Part shown: positions 55,387 through 63,971 of the stretch, one piece after another
Layout: each line of letters opens with the position of its first letter
Position numbering within the stretch: position 1 is the stretch's first letter
From: CAIQQQ01 sp037445025
GTDB taxonomy: Bacteria; Pseudomonadota; Alphaproteobacteria; Acetobacterales; Acetobacteraceae
Direction: 5' to 3'
Assembly (NCBI GenBank): GCA_037445025.1
Contig: JBBILI010000014.1
Location: forward strand, 1 to 64,000
DNA: 64,000 bases
Notes under the pieces: model-generated
What the model was told of the DNA's origin: nothing
Databases searched by the model: none
The model's input: the letters and a program-made list of their open reading frames with translations, nothing else
Position numbers and translations under genes: made by a program

Positions 55387-56444
55387 CAGCCGAGCCCCAG
55401 CATGCGCCGGTTCAAGCCCGCATCGCTGGCCCCGCCAGCGAAGTCGTCAAACGCCCGGTCGGTGGTGCGGATGATATGGTCGCGAATGAACACCGCCCCT
55501 TCCCGGGCCCCATCCTCGGGGTGCTTGAGGCAGCATTCCCATTCCAGCACCGCCCACCGGTCATACCCGATCGCCGCCAGCCGCGAGAACACGCCGGAGA
55601 AATCCACCTGCCCGTCGCCCAGCGAGCGGAACCGCCCGGCCCGGTTCACCCAGGGTTGGAAGCCGGAATACACCCCCTGCCGCCCGGTGGGGTTGAACTC
55701 CGCGTCCTTCACATGAAAGGCGCCGATGCGCTCAGCGTGGATGTCAATGAAGTCGAGATAGTCGAGGCATTGCAGCACGAAATGCGATGGATCGTAGTTG
55801 ATCCGGCAGCGCCGATGCTGGTTCACCCGGGCGAGAAACATCTCGAACGTCACGCCATCGAACAGATCCTCGCCGGGATGCAGCTCGAAGCACACATCCA
55901 CACCCTGTTCCTCGTACGCATCAAAAATCGGCCGCCACCGCCGCGCCAGCTCATCGAACGCGGTCTCGATCAACCCGGCCGGACGTTGCGGCCAAGGATA
56001 GAGAAACGGCCACGCCAGCGCCCCCGGAAAACTCACCGTCGCATCCAGCCCCAGCCGGCGCGACGCCACGGCCGCCTTCATCACCTGATCGACAGCCCAG
56101 GCCTGCCGCGCCACCGGATCGGCCCGGTGCGGCGCCAGCGCAAAGGCATCGAACGCCTCGTTGTAAGTGGGGTGCACCGCCACCTGCTGGCCCTGCAGAT
56201 GCGTGGACAGCTCGGTGATCACCAGCCCATGGCGCGCCACCGTGCCCGTGATCTCGTCGCAATAGGTCTGTGACGCCGTGGCCCGCTCAAGATCGAACAG
56301 CCGGCCATCCCAGGACGGTATTTGCACCCCCCGGTAGCCGAGCCCCGCGGCCCAGCCGCAGATGCCGTCCAGCGTGTTGAACGGCGCATCGTCGCCGGCG
56401 AACTGGGCCAGAAAGATCCCCGGCCCCTTCATGGTGGCTGGCAT
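55386..56444 (-). CDS. Sugar phosphate isomerase/epimerase (xylose-isomerase-like TIM barrel)
   Basis: A 352-aa AP-endonuclease-2-fold enzyme. Metal-binding residues sit in FELHPGEDLF, NYDPSHFVLQCLD, IGAFHVKDAEFNP and VLEWECCLKHPEDG. It is longer than the usual 260-300 aa. Typical members act on inositol derivatives or keto-sugars together with Gfo/Idh partners, which flank it on both sides. ATG at 56442-56444 is chosen for GGGAGGGGAGC directly upstream. The stop overlaps the downstream Gfo/Idh ATG. Confidence 0.9.
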   Translation of the reverse strand: MPATMKGPGIFLAQFAGDDAPFNTLDGICGWAAGLGYRGVQIPSWDGRLFDLERATASQTYCDEITGTVARHGLVITELSTHLQGQQVAVHPTYNEAFDAFALAPHRADPVARQAWAVDQVMKAAVASRRLGLDATVSFPGALAWPFLYPWPQRPAGLIETAFDELARRWRPIFDAYEEQGVDVCFELHPGEDLFDGVTFEMFLARVNQHRRCRINYDPSHFVLQCLDYLDFIDIHAERIGAFHVKDAEFNPTGRQGVYSGFQPWVNRAGRFRSLGDGQVDFSGVFSRLAAIGYDRWAVLEWECCLKHPEDGAREGAVFIRDHIIRTTDRAFDDFAGGASDAGLNRRMLGLG

Positions 56445-56454
56445 GCTCCCCTCC

Positions 56455-57433
56455 CTATGCCGCATCCGGCCGCAGCAGGCCCGCTGCCTCGTCATCCGAC
56501 AACGCCAGCGGCCGTTCGATAATCGTTTCGATCCTGACTGATCGCCCGGTCTCGGCCGCTTCCAGAATGCCGTACATCGCCTCCAGCACATGCAAGGCGA
56601 GCTTGCCGGAGCTTCGATGCGGCGTGCCCGTCATCGCCGCCCGCGCCAGCTCGGCCAACCCCAGGCAGCGGTAGTTCGCCTGACTCGGCCGTGACGCCGC
56701 CCAGTTCGGCGAGCGCCAGTTCGGCGCGCCAAACACCATCACGCTGGAATCCGCCTGCTGCCAGTCACCATCGCGCGCGGTGAAATCGATGACGCCAACG
56801 AAGAAGTTCGGATCCGGCACCCGCATCGAACCCTCGGTGCCATACAGTTCGATGGCGGGATGACCGTGCTTCCACACATCCCAGCTCATCATCAGCGAGA
56901 TCTGCGCCCCCGAAACAAAACGCAGCAGCGCCGTGATCGTCGTCGGCGTCTCCACCCTGATCGCCTCGCCGGTGCGCGGCCCCGCGGCAGTGACGATCCG
57001 CTCGGCAAACCCGATCGCCCCCTGCGCCTGCACCTGGGCGATCGGCCCCAGCAGATTCACCAGCGCGCCGAGATAATACGGCCCCAGATCCAGAATCGGC
57101 CCGCCGCCCGGCTTGTAGAAAAATGCCGGATCGGGATGCCAATGCTCCATCCCATGCGACATCAGCATCGCCGTCCCCGCCAGAATCGTGCCCACCGTGC
57201 CTTCATCGACAAACCGCCGCGCCAGCCGCCCCCCCGCGCTCAGGAACGTGTCCGGCGCACAGCCGATCAGCAGGCCGCGCGCCTCCGCCTCGGCCACCAG
57301 CCTGGGCCTGCGCCGCCTCCGGCCGCGTATCCGCGCAGGCCACCAGCTTCACGCCGGCGAACAAGGGCATGTTGAGCATGTACGCAGTCGAAATGATGCC
57401 GCATCCGATGATGCCGACGCCGAGCTCGCGCAT
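56455..57433 (-). pseudogene. Gfo/Idh/MocA oxidoreductase, deleted and frameshifted
   Basis: The gene starts normally at 57433 (MRELGVGIIGCGIISTAYML, an intact first Rossmann turn) and reads to RPEAAQAQA near 57300. The family sequence then resumes in another frame at AEAEARGLLIGCAPDTFLSAG and continues to 56455 (HGMEHWHPDPAFFYKPGGGP, LDLGPYYLGALVNLLGP). About 60 residues, including the nucleotide-binding half and the EKP lysine, are missing at the join. The C-terminal domain alone is intact. A functional product is unlikely unless an independent one is expressed. It lies between two TIM-barrel isomerase genes. Confidence 0.88.
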
Positions 57434-57459
57434 GAGGAGATCTTTCAAGGAAAAAGGAA

Positions 57460-57575
57460 GGACTTCTTTTCTGAAGAAAAGAAGCAAAAGACTTTCATCC
57501 GCTGGACCCGCCTCCTCCGGACAGGCCGGGTCAAATGGATGAAAGTTTTTTGGTTCTTTTTTTCAAAAAAGAATA
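57460..57575 (-). repeat. Family A repeat, copy A8 (complete)
   Basis: Type-2 arm CTTCTTTTCTGAAGAAAAG, then ACTTTCATCCGCTGGACCCG paired with CGGGTCAAATGGATGAAAGT around CTCCGG, then TTTTTGGTTCTTTTTTTC and the type-1 arm. It interrupts the sugar operon just upstream of the damaged Gfo/Idh gene and 7 bp after the isomerase stop. Confidence 0.88.
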
Positions 57576-57582
57576 TGCTTGC

Positions 57583-58326
57583 TTACCAGCTCTGCACAGT
57601 CGCAAGCGACCGCTTCGCAAACCGCGCATCGTCATTGGGATTGTCATGCTCCATCGTCCAGACGCTGGCCGGGCACGCCCGCATCACCGCCAGCAGCGCC
57701 CAGTCGATCACGCCATGCCCCACATCCGCCCAGCCATCCTCGTCCGCACATTCTCCGGCTGCCGCGAGATCCTTCACATGAAAGCTGAACACCCGATCCT
57801 GATATCGCCTGATCCAGGTCGCCGGGTCCTGCTGCCCGCGGATCACCCAGGCGATATCCACCTGCCACAGCGGCTTCGCCTCATCACCCAGGATGTGTTC
57901 CAGCGGATACGAGCCATCGGGAAGCTTTGCAAATTCGAAATGATGGTTATGCCAGCCAAACGCCAGGCCATGATCGGCGGCCTGGTGCGCCCAGCCCGCC
58001 AGCTCACGCCCCAGCACCTCCCAGCCCTCCCGCTCCTGCACCCGCTCTTCGGGCGGCACCGCCGGAACGATCGCGGTCTTCACCCCAAGGGCGACCAGCT
58101 TCGCCATGGTGCCCGCGAAATCGCTGCGCAGCGCCGGTGCCCCGATATGCGCCGTCGGCGCCGTCAGCCCATGCTTGTCGAGCACCGCTTTCAGCGCCGC
58201 CACATCGCCGAACAGGCCGCCGAACGGCTCGACATGGCGAATGCCAAGCCCCGCCAGCATCGCAGCCTGGCGTTCCAGGTCGGGAAAGTTACGTGAGGAA
58301 TACAGCTGATACGAGATCTCGGTCAT
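57583..58326 (-). CDS. Sugar phosphate isomerase/epimerase (TIM barrel)
   Basis: A 247-aa xylose-isomerase-like enzyme, smaller than the one at 55386 and not closely similar. Landmarks are HVEPFGGLFGDV, AHIGAPAL, FGWHNHHFEF (metal-site His/Glu), WQVDIAWVIRGQQDP, FSFHVKDL and WTMEHDNP. It lies 28 bp after the ABC ATPase gene on the same strand, so it probably processes the imported sugar. ATG at 58324-58326. Confidence 0.9.
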   Translation of the reverse strand: MTEISYQLYSSRNFPDLERQAAMLAGLGIRHVEPFGGLFGDVAALKAVLDKHGLTAPTAHIGAPALRSDFAGTMAKLVALGVKTAIVPAVPPEERVQEREGWEVLGRELAGWAHQAADHGLAFGWHNHHFEFAKLPDGSYPLEHILGDEAKPLWQVDIAWVIRGQQDPATWIRRYQDRVFSFHVKDLAAAGECADEDGWADVGHGVIDWALLAVMRACPASVWTMEHDNPNDDARFAKRSLATVQSW

Positions 58327-58354
58327 CGTCTTGTCCTGTCATGGAAAAAGGCAG

Positions 58355-59416
58355 CTAGAGCCGCGCGCCGCTGGCAAGGTCAAACAGACTGAGGTGGCGG
58401 CCAGGAAGTTCGATCCGTACCCGATCGCCCACGGCAATCCGGGTCTCGGCGGCCAGACGGATCGAGACCGGCGCCTCGGCCAACCGGGTCCAAGCCAGCA
58501 GATCCGCCCCCATCGGCTCGACCATCTCGATCACACCGGCAAGCCCGGTCTCGGCCCGCGCCACATGCTCCGGACGGATGCCAAGCTCAACCGGCTGGCC
58601 CGGCACCGGCCGCGTGGCAAACGCATAGGCGGAGAGATCGACCCGTATGTCACCGGCCACGAACGACCCGTCCTCGCCGATCCGCCCCTTGACGAAGCTC
58701 ATCGCCGGCGAGCCCACGAAGGTCGCGACAAAGCGGTTGGCCGGCCGCTGATACACGTCCTGCGGCGTGCCGAGCTGCTGGATCTTGCGATCCCGCATCA
58801 CCGCAATCCGGTCCGCGAGCGTCAGCGCCTCGATCTGGTCATGGGTGACATAGATCATCGTGGCGCCGAGACGGTGATGCAGATGCTTGATCTCCACTCG
58901 CAACTCCGCGCGCAACTGCGCATCGAGGCTGGACAGCGGCTCGTCGAACAGAAACACCCCGGCATCGCGCACCAGCGCCCGCCCGATCGCCACACGCTGG
59001 CGCTGGCCGCCGGAGAGCTGCGAAGGCTTGCGATCCAGCAGCTCGGTCATCCGCAGCAGCCCCGCCGCCTTCTCCACCCGCGCCGCAATCTCGGCCTTGG
59101 CCATGCCGGCCACCCGCAGCCCGAACGACATGTTCCCGCGCACCGACATCGTGGGGTACAGCGCATAGGACTGAAACACCATGGCGATGCCGCGATCCTT
59201 CGGCTCCTCCCAGGTGACGTTGCGTCCACCGATCGAGATCGTGCCGCTGGCGACTTCGGTGAGACCCGCAATGGCGTTCAGCAGCGTGGACTTGCCGCAG
59301 CCCGACGGGCCGAGCAGCACAAAGAACTCGCCGGCGCCGATATCAAGGTCGAGCCGGTCCAGCACCTGGGAGGCGCCGTAACGGATCTCGACATCGCGCA
59401 GGGACACGTTGCTCAT
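58355..59416 (-). CDS. Carbohydrate ABC transporter ATP-binding protein (UgpC/MsmK type)
   Basis: A 353-aa import ATPase. Walker A GPSGCGKST (36-44), signature LSGGQ (134-138), Walker B FLFDEP (155-160), and switch His192 in YVTHDQ. The C-terminal TOBE/OB domain (about 235-353) is typical of the MalK/UgpC group: GIRPEHVARAETG and IRLAAETRIAVGDRVRIELP. It should pair with the permeases at 59423 and 60298. It begins 6 bp after the second permease gene. Confidence 0.95.
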   Translation of the reverse strand: MSNVSLRDVEIRYGASQVLDRLDLDIGAGEFFVLLGPSGCGKSTLLNAIAGLTEVASGTISIGGRNVTWEEPKDRGIAMVFQSYALYPTMSVRGNMSFGLRVAGMAKAEIAARVEKAAGLLRMTELLDRKPSQLSGGQRQRVAIGRALVRDAGVFLFDEPLSSLDAQLRAELRVEIKHLHHRLGATMIYVTHDQIEALTLADRIAVMRDRKIQQLGTPQDVYQRPANRFVATFVGSPAMSFVKGRIGEDGSFVAGDIRVDLSAYAFATRPVPGQPVELGIRPEHVARAETGLAGVIEMVEPMGADLLAWTRLAEAPVSIRLAAETRIAVGDRVRIELPGRHLSLFDLASGARL

Positions 59417-59422
59417 GACGGA

Positions 59423-60301
59423 TCAGCCTTTCACGGCACCGGCGGCGATGCCGCGGACGAACCAGCGGCCGGAGATGAAATAGACGGCCAGCGGCACCAA
59501 GGCGGTCAGCAGCGTCGCCGCCATGTCGACATCGTAGGTGCGCTCACCGGTGGTGGTGTTGACGATGTTGTTGAGCTGCACTGTCATCGGCAGGTTCTCC
59601 CGCCCGGCGAACACCAGCCCCAGAATGAAATCGTTCCAGATTCCGGTGACCTGCAGGATCATCGCCACCACAATGATCGGCACCGCCATCGGCAGCATGA
59701 TCTCACCAAAGCTCCGCCAGAACCCCGCGCCATCCACGCGTGCCGCCTTGGACAGCTCGATCGGCAGGGCCGCGAAGTGGTTGCGAAACAGCAGCGTCAT
59801 CGTCGGCAGGCCGAACATGGTGTGCACCAGCACGATACCGGCGAGCGAGTTGTTGAGCCCCACCTGCGAATAGATGCGCACCAGCGGATAGATGAAGACC
59901 TGATAGGGCACGAAGGCGATCGCGATCAGCAGCCCGAACAGCAGCGTCCCCCCGCGCGGCCGCCAGAAGCTCAGCGTGTAGCCGGTCACCGCCCCCACGC
60001 CGATCGAAACGACCAGGCTGGGGATGAGGATGCGCACCGAGTTCCAGAACCCCAGCTGGATACCGTTGCACGACAGGCCGGTGCAGGCCCGCGACCTGGC
60101 GTTCCCCCAGGCCTCGAAATTCAGCGAGGCCGGCAGGCCCAGCAGGTTGCCGGCACGGATCTCCGGCATTGTCTTCAGCGACGTCACCACCATCACATAC
60201 AGCGGCGTTAGAAAGAACGCCGCTGTGATCAGCAGGAACGCATAGAGGCCGATGCGCTGCGGGGTCAGCCGGCGCGGCCTGCGGCCATACGGCGTGATCA
60301 T
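59423..60301 (-). CDS. Carbohydrate ABC transporter permease (MalG-like)
   Basis: A 292-aa inner-membrane subunit with six helices. The EAA loop that docks the ATPase is ELSKAARVDGAGFWRSFGEIMLPM (about 190-213). The first helix is LYAFLLITAAFFLTPLYVMVV, and the C-terminus GRWFVRGIAAGAVKG is characteristic of MalG/UgpE proteins. ATG at 60301 overlaps the upstream permease stop by 4 nt. The gene itself appears intact, unlike its partner. Confidence 0.94.
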   Translation of the reverse strand: MITPYGRRPRRLTPQRIGLYAFLLITAAFFLTPLYVMVVTSLKTMPEIRAGNLLGLPASLNFEAWGNARSRACTGLSCNGIQLGFWNSVRILIPSLVVSIGVGAVTGYTLSFWRPRGGTLLFGLLIAIAFVPYQVFIYPLVRIYSQVGLNNSLAGIVLVHTMFGLPTMTLLFRNHFAALPIELSKAARVDGAGFWRSFGEIMLPMAVPIIVVAMILQVTGIWNDFILGLVFAGRENLPMTVQLNNIVNTTTGERTYDVDMAATLLTALVPLAVYFISGRWFVRGIAAGAVKG

Positions 60302-61185
60302 GCATGCCTCCCGCCGCGCGCGCGGTGCTGCCGCCACAGGAACAGCGGCACCAGCACCGCCGCAATCGTGGCCAGCATCGTCGTCGCCGCCGCCGTCGCC
60401 AGCCCGATATTGCCGCGCTCGAACAGGTGATCCATGACGAACTTGGCCGGCACCTCGGAAGCGATCCCGGGCCCACCATTGGTCATCGCCACAGAAAGAT
60501 CGTAGAGCCGCACAACAGACGTCGCGAGCAGGATGGTGGCGGTGGCGAAGCTGCCGCCCAGCATCGGCGCGATCACCTGCAGATACACCCGCCACGCCGG
60601 CAGCCCATCCACCCGCGCCGCTTTGAGGATATCCGGGTCAACCCCGCGCAGCCCCGCCAGCAGAATCGCCATCACCAGGCCCGCCGCATGCCACACCGCG
60701 GCAAACACCAGGCAGTAGATCACGCGATCCGGCTGCACCAGCCAGTCGAACTTCGCCCCGGTCAGGCCGATATCCTGCAGCAGCTTCTGCACCCCCAGCG
60801 TCGGGTCGAGAATCCACCGCCACGCGAGGCCCGTGACGACGAAGGACATCGAGAACGGATAGAGAAACACGCTGCGCAGCAGATCCTCCCCACGGATGCG
60901 CTGGTCGATCAGCACAGCCAGGGCGAAACCCAGAATCAGCGCCAGCGCGATGAACAATCCGCCGAACAAGGCGAGGTTGGCCACCGACACCTGCCAACGT
61001 TCATTGCTGAAAAGACTCAGATACTGCCGCAGCCCGACAAACACCGAGCTGGGCAGCATCCTTGAGTTGGTAAGTGAGATCCACACGGTTCAGCCGGTGG
61101 TGCCGCAATACACCACCAGCGCAATCACCATGGCGGGCAGCAGCGCGATCTGCGGAGCCGCACGCAAGCCGATGGACCGTGCCAT
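60298..61185 (-). pseudogene. Carbohydrate ABC transporter permease (MalF-like) with in-frame TGA
   Basis: The ATG at 61183-61185 has a strong GGAGGGAG upstream and starts a proper first helix (ALLPAMVIALVVYCGTTG), but codon 32 is TGA (61090-61092). Reading on in the same frame gives TVWISLTNSRMLPSSVFVGL and a complete MalF-type permease with an EAA loop (ILKAARVDGLPAWRVYLQVIAPM). The family usually has Trp (TGG) where the TGA lies, so a single G-to-A change explains it. Reinitiation at the GTG (61086) two codons later would lose the first helix. It could also be a sequencing error. Confidence 0.85.
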
Positions 61186-61201
61186 GGCCAGCTCCCTCCG
61201 A

Positions 61202-62434
61202 TCACAAAGGCTGCGAAACCGCCTTCACCACCTGATCCACAAACGCATCCACCGTCATATCCGGCTGATTCCGGAACTGCGACACCACATCCTCCACCGC
61301 TCCGGTGACAGCCGGCGGCGCCAGCAGCTCGTTGGCCGGCACCTGCGCGTGCGTGTCCCCCAGCCAGCCGATCGCCTTGCGTGCACACACATCCAACGTG
61401 CTGGCATCGACATCAAGCCGTGACAGAATCGAACCCTTCTTGATCGAGAAGGCAATCTGCGTCGCCGGCTCCAGCAGCACCGTTGCCAGCTTGATCTGGG
61501 CCGCGCTGGCCTCGGCCGATTTCTGCTTGGGAAAGGCAAACACGTCACCGCCCAGCAAATAGGCGGGGCCATGATCGCTCAGCACGTTGCAGCCGTAGTC
61601 CTTGCCCGCGATCTGGCCGGCAGCGGTGAACTCGCCCTTCGCCCAGTCGCCCATCACCTGCATCCCGGCCTTGCCCTGGATCACCAGCGCCGTGGCGTCG
61701 TTCCAATTCCGGTTCGAGGCGCCGGCGTCGATGTAGCTGTGCAGCCGGCGGAACGTCTCGGCCACCTTGCGAAACGCGGACGACTTCGCAAGCGCCGGAT
61801 CGCGCTTGCCCCAGAAATCCTCGAACATCGCAGCCCCGCCCTGGCCCACCAGCACGGTGTTGAACAGCCCGCGCTCCCAGATCTTCTGGCCGCTGAACGC
61901 CAGCGGAATGAGCCCGGCGGCCTTGATCTTGTCGAGCACCGGGAACAGCTCCTCCCAGTTCGAAGGCTGCTTCGCCCCCACCTTGTCGAGCACGGTGTTG
62001 CTGAAGAAGAACCAGTTCTGGCCATGGATGTCGACGGGTGCGGCGTAGTAATGGCCATGCCGCTTCACCGCATTCACAATCGGCGCCGGCATCACCTTGT
62101 CCCAGTTCTGCGCCGCCGCCACGGAATCGACATTGGCGAGCATGTCCGCCTCCACCAGCTCGTCGAACTGCTGCCCGGTGTTGAACTGCATCGCCGTCGG
62201 CGGATCGCCGCCCACGGTGCGGTTGATGGCCGCCGTGCGCGCATTGGGGCCGCCGGCGATGGCCGTGTCCACCCACGTGCCGCCGGCCTTAGTATAGGCC
62301 TGCGCGAACACAGCGACCGCCGCCGATTCGCCGCCCGATGTCCACCAATGGATCACTTCCGCACGCTGCGCCAAAGCAGGCCGAACGCCGACCAGGGCAG
62401 CCAGACACACGCCCGCAGCCAGAATGCGCTTCAT
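61202..62434 (-). CDS. Carbohydrate ABC transporter substrate-binding protein
   Basis: A 410-aa periplasmic protein. Signal peptide MKRILAAGVCLAALVGVRPALA with cleavage before QRAEV, then the family 1 extracellular solute-binding fold: VIHWWTSGGESAAVAVFAQAY, MQFNTGQQFDELVEADML, VDIHGQNWFFFSNTVLDKVG, VMGDWAKGEF. The 'WTSGGE' form is typical of glucose/mannose- or oligosaccharide-binding members; the ligand is not certain. GGAGGGG precedes the ATG at 62432-62434. First gene of the sugar operon. Confidence 0.94.
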   Translation of the reverse strand: MKRILAAGVCLAALVGVRPALAQRAEVIHWWTSGGESAAVAVFAQAYTKAGGTWVDTAIAGGPNARTAAINRTVGGDPPTAMQFNTGQQFDELVEADMLANVDSVAAAQNWDKVMPAPIVNAVKRHGHYYAAPVDIHGQNWFFFSNTVLDKVGAKQPSNWEELFPVLDKIKAAGLIPLAFSGQKIWERGLFNTVLVGQGGAAMFEDFWGKRDPALAKSSAFRKVAETFRRLHSYIDAGASNRNWNDATALVIQGKAGMQVMGDWAKGEFTAAGQIAGKDYGCNVLSDHGPAYLLGGDVFAFPKQKSAEASAAQIKLATVLLEPATQIAFSIKKGSILSRLDVDASTLDVCARKAIGWLGDTHAQVPANELLAPPAVTGAVEDVVSQFRNQPDMTVDAFVDQVVKAVSQPL

Positions 62435-62484
62435 GGTGTTTCCCCTCCGTGATGGCGCTTGGCACAATGGCATCAGCGCTCTTG

Positions 62485-62494
62485 TAATCGTTTA
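62485..62494. promoter_or_regulatory. LacI-type operator-like site
   Basis: TAATCGTTTA has the AAnCGnTT core of LacI/GalR-family operators. It lies 51 bp upstream of the substrate-binding-protein start. It could bind the regulator encoded at 62933-63943. It also adjoins the truncated lacI relic, so a chance match is possible. Confidence 0.35.
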
Positions 62495-62826
62495 GCCGCC
62501 CCACCGCCGTCTTCGCCGCCAATGACGAGATGGCCATCGGCTTCATCAGCAGCGTCCGCGCGGCCGGGCTCGACATTGCGCAGGACGTGTCAGTGATCGG
62601 TTTCGACGGCATCGATTTCTCCGACTATGTCGAGCCGCGGCTGACCACATTTCGCCAGCCGCGCCGCGAGCTCGGCACCGTCGGCGCCGGTCTGCTGATC
62701 CGCGCCATGGCCGGCGAGCCGATCGCGCCGGACGCAATGCAGCAGCGCCTGCCGGTGGCGCTGCAGATCGGTGCGAGCACCTGCGCCGTTCCGGAGAGTG
62801 ACGTAAAGGAAGAGGTTCTTTTTTGA
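62491..62826 (+). pseudogene. LacI-family regulator, 5'-truncated remnant
   Basis: The frame opens after TAA at 62485 and reads RPTAVFAANDEMAIGF, then GLDIAQDVSVIGFDGIDFSDYVEPRLTTFRQP and LLIRAMAGEP: the last about 105 residues of a LacI/GalR effector-binding domain. The DNA-binding domain and the first two thirds are missing, and the coding similarity starts abruptly at 62491 beside the sugar operon promoter. The end (KEEVLF and the stop) comes from repeat A9. It is probably the original operon regulator gene, now deleted. Confidence 0.85.
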
Positions 62827-62930
62827 AAAAAGAACCAAAAAACTTTTTGTCGGCTGGCGCCCTCATCCGGAGAGTGGTCTGCTCAAAGGATAGAAAGTCT
62901 TTTGCTTCTTTTCTTCAGAAAAGAAGCGCT
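62812..62930 (+). repeat. Family A repeat, copy A9 (complete)
   Basis: Type-1 arm GGTTCTTTTTTGAAAAAAG, AAAAAACTTTTTGTCGGCTGG, central TCATCCGGAGAG, GATAGAAAGTCTTTTG and type-2 arm CTTCTTTTCTTCAGAAAAG. It contains the stop of the lacI remnant and ends 2 bp before the stop of the convergent lacI gene. Confidence 0.88.
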
Positions 62931-62932
62931 TT

Positions 62933-63943
62933 CTACCTTTGACCATCACGACAAATCACACGATGCAGCAGCAGTGTCTCCCCCACCGCCTCGCCACGGC
63001 GCAGGCGCTCCAGCGCGCCGGCGACCGCGGCCCCAAAGGCGGAATACGGGACCTGGACGGAGCTCAGCCACGGCGCCACCCAATCGTTCAGCGGATTGTC
63101 GTCAAAGCCGAACAAAGCAAGACCCTGCGGCACGCGCAGCCCGTGTTCAAGTGCTGCGCGGTGCGCGCCGTAGGCGATGAGGTCGCTGGAACAGAAGATG
63201 CCGCCGCGTGCGCCGAACAGCGCGGGCGCACAGCGATAGCCGATGGTCGTGTGCTCCTGCTGCGCCAGGGTCAGCACGGCGGTGTCGGGCAGATGCACGC
63301 CATGCCGCGCCAGTTCGGCCCGGAAGCCCTGAATGCGCTCGGCGGTCGCTGAGGAGGTGACGGCGCCGTGCAGAATGCCGCGCACCGGCAAGGCGCGGTC
63401 GCGGAAATAGCGGGCCGCGTCGGCGCCGGCCCGCCGGTTGTCGATGCCGATGAAAGGCGCCGTGCCGCCGCCAGGCTGGCGCCTTCCGACAAAGATCAAC
63501 GTTTCGCCGGCGCGCGCCAGCCGTGCCAGCATCGGGCTCGCCACCGCCCCCAGCAGCACAGTGGCCCGCACGCGCTGGGCGCGCATCTCCAGCAGATATT
63601 CGTCCTGAATGGCCGGGTCGTCATGCGTGTCGCACGCCACCATCACCAGCCCGGCCCTACGCAGCACCTGCTCGATGGAGGCGGCGATGGCCGCCATGGC
63701 GGGGTTCGCAAGGTTCGGCGCCAGCACCGCCACCAGCCGGCTGCTGCGCTCGCGCAGCGCCCGCCCGGCACTCGCCGGCCGGTAGCCCAGCTCCGCCACC
63801 GCCGCCTGCACCCGCGCCACCGTCGCCGCCGAAGCCTTGCCGGCCACACCGTTGATGACCCGCGAGACCGTGGCAATCGAAACCCCGGCCCGCGCCGCCA
63901 CCTCAGTGATCGATACGGTGCTGCTTGCAAGATCGTCCGGCAT
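62933..63943 (-). CDS. LacI-family transcriptional regulator
   Basis: A 336-aa repressor. N-terminal HTH SITEVAARAGVSIATVSRVING (11-32) and hinge helix ELGYRPASAGRALRERSS are followed by a periplasmic-binding-like effector domain (VAVLAPNLANPAMAAI, GIFCSSDLIAYGAHRAALEHG, LALFGFDDNPLNDWVAPWLSSVQ). The GFDDN and SSDLIA motifs are typical. It is likely the regulator of the adjacent sugar operon and of itself. ATG at 63941-63943. An operator-like dyad lies 12 bp upstream of the start. Confidence 0.93.
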   Translation of the reverse strand: MPDDLASSTVSITEVAARAGVSIATVSRVINGVAGKASAATVARVQAAVAELGYRPASAGRALRERSSRLVAVLAPNLANPAMAAIAASIEQVLRRAGLVMVACDTHDDPAIQDEYLLEMRAQRVRATVLLGAVASPMLARLARAGETLIFVGRRQPGGGTAPFIGIDNRRAGADAARYFRDRALPVRGILHGAVTSSATAERIQGFRAELARHGVHLPDTAVLTLAQQEHTTIGYRCAPALFGARGGIFCSSDLIAYGAHRAALEHGLRVPQGLALFGFDDNPLNDWVAPWLSSVQVPYSAFGAAVAGALERLRRGEAVGETLLLHRVICRDGQR

Positions 63944-63954
63944 GGCACTAGGTA

Positions 63955-63971
63955 GGGAAAAACGTTTTCCC
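63955..63971. promoter_or_regulatory. Operator-like dyad upstream of lacI
   Basis: GGGAAAAACGTTTTCCC is a near-perfect palindrome (one unpaired A) with the central CG and AAAACGTTTT core expected for LacI-family sites, 12 bp before the lacI start. It is probably autoregulatory. A second GGAAAAC run follows at 63981. Confidence 0.6.

Noticed and set aside
58331..60211. A 626-codon open frame opposite the ABC ATPase and permease genes
   Set aside because: Shadow frame with His/Arg/Gln-rich composition.
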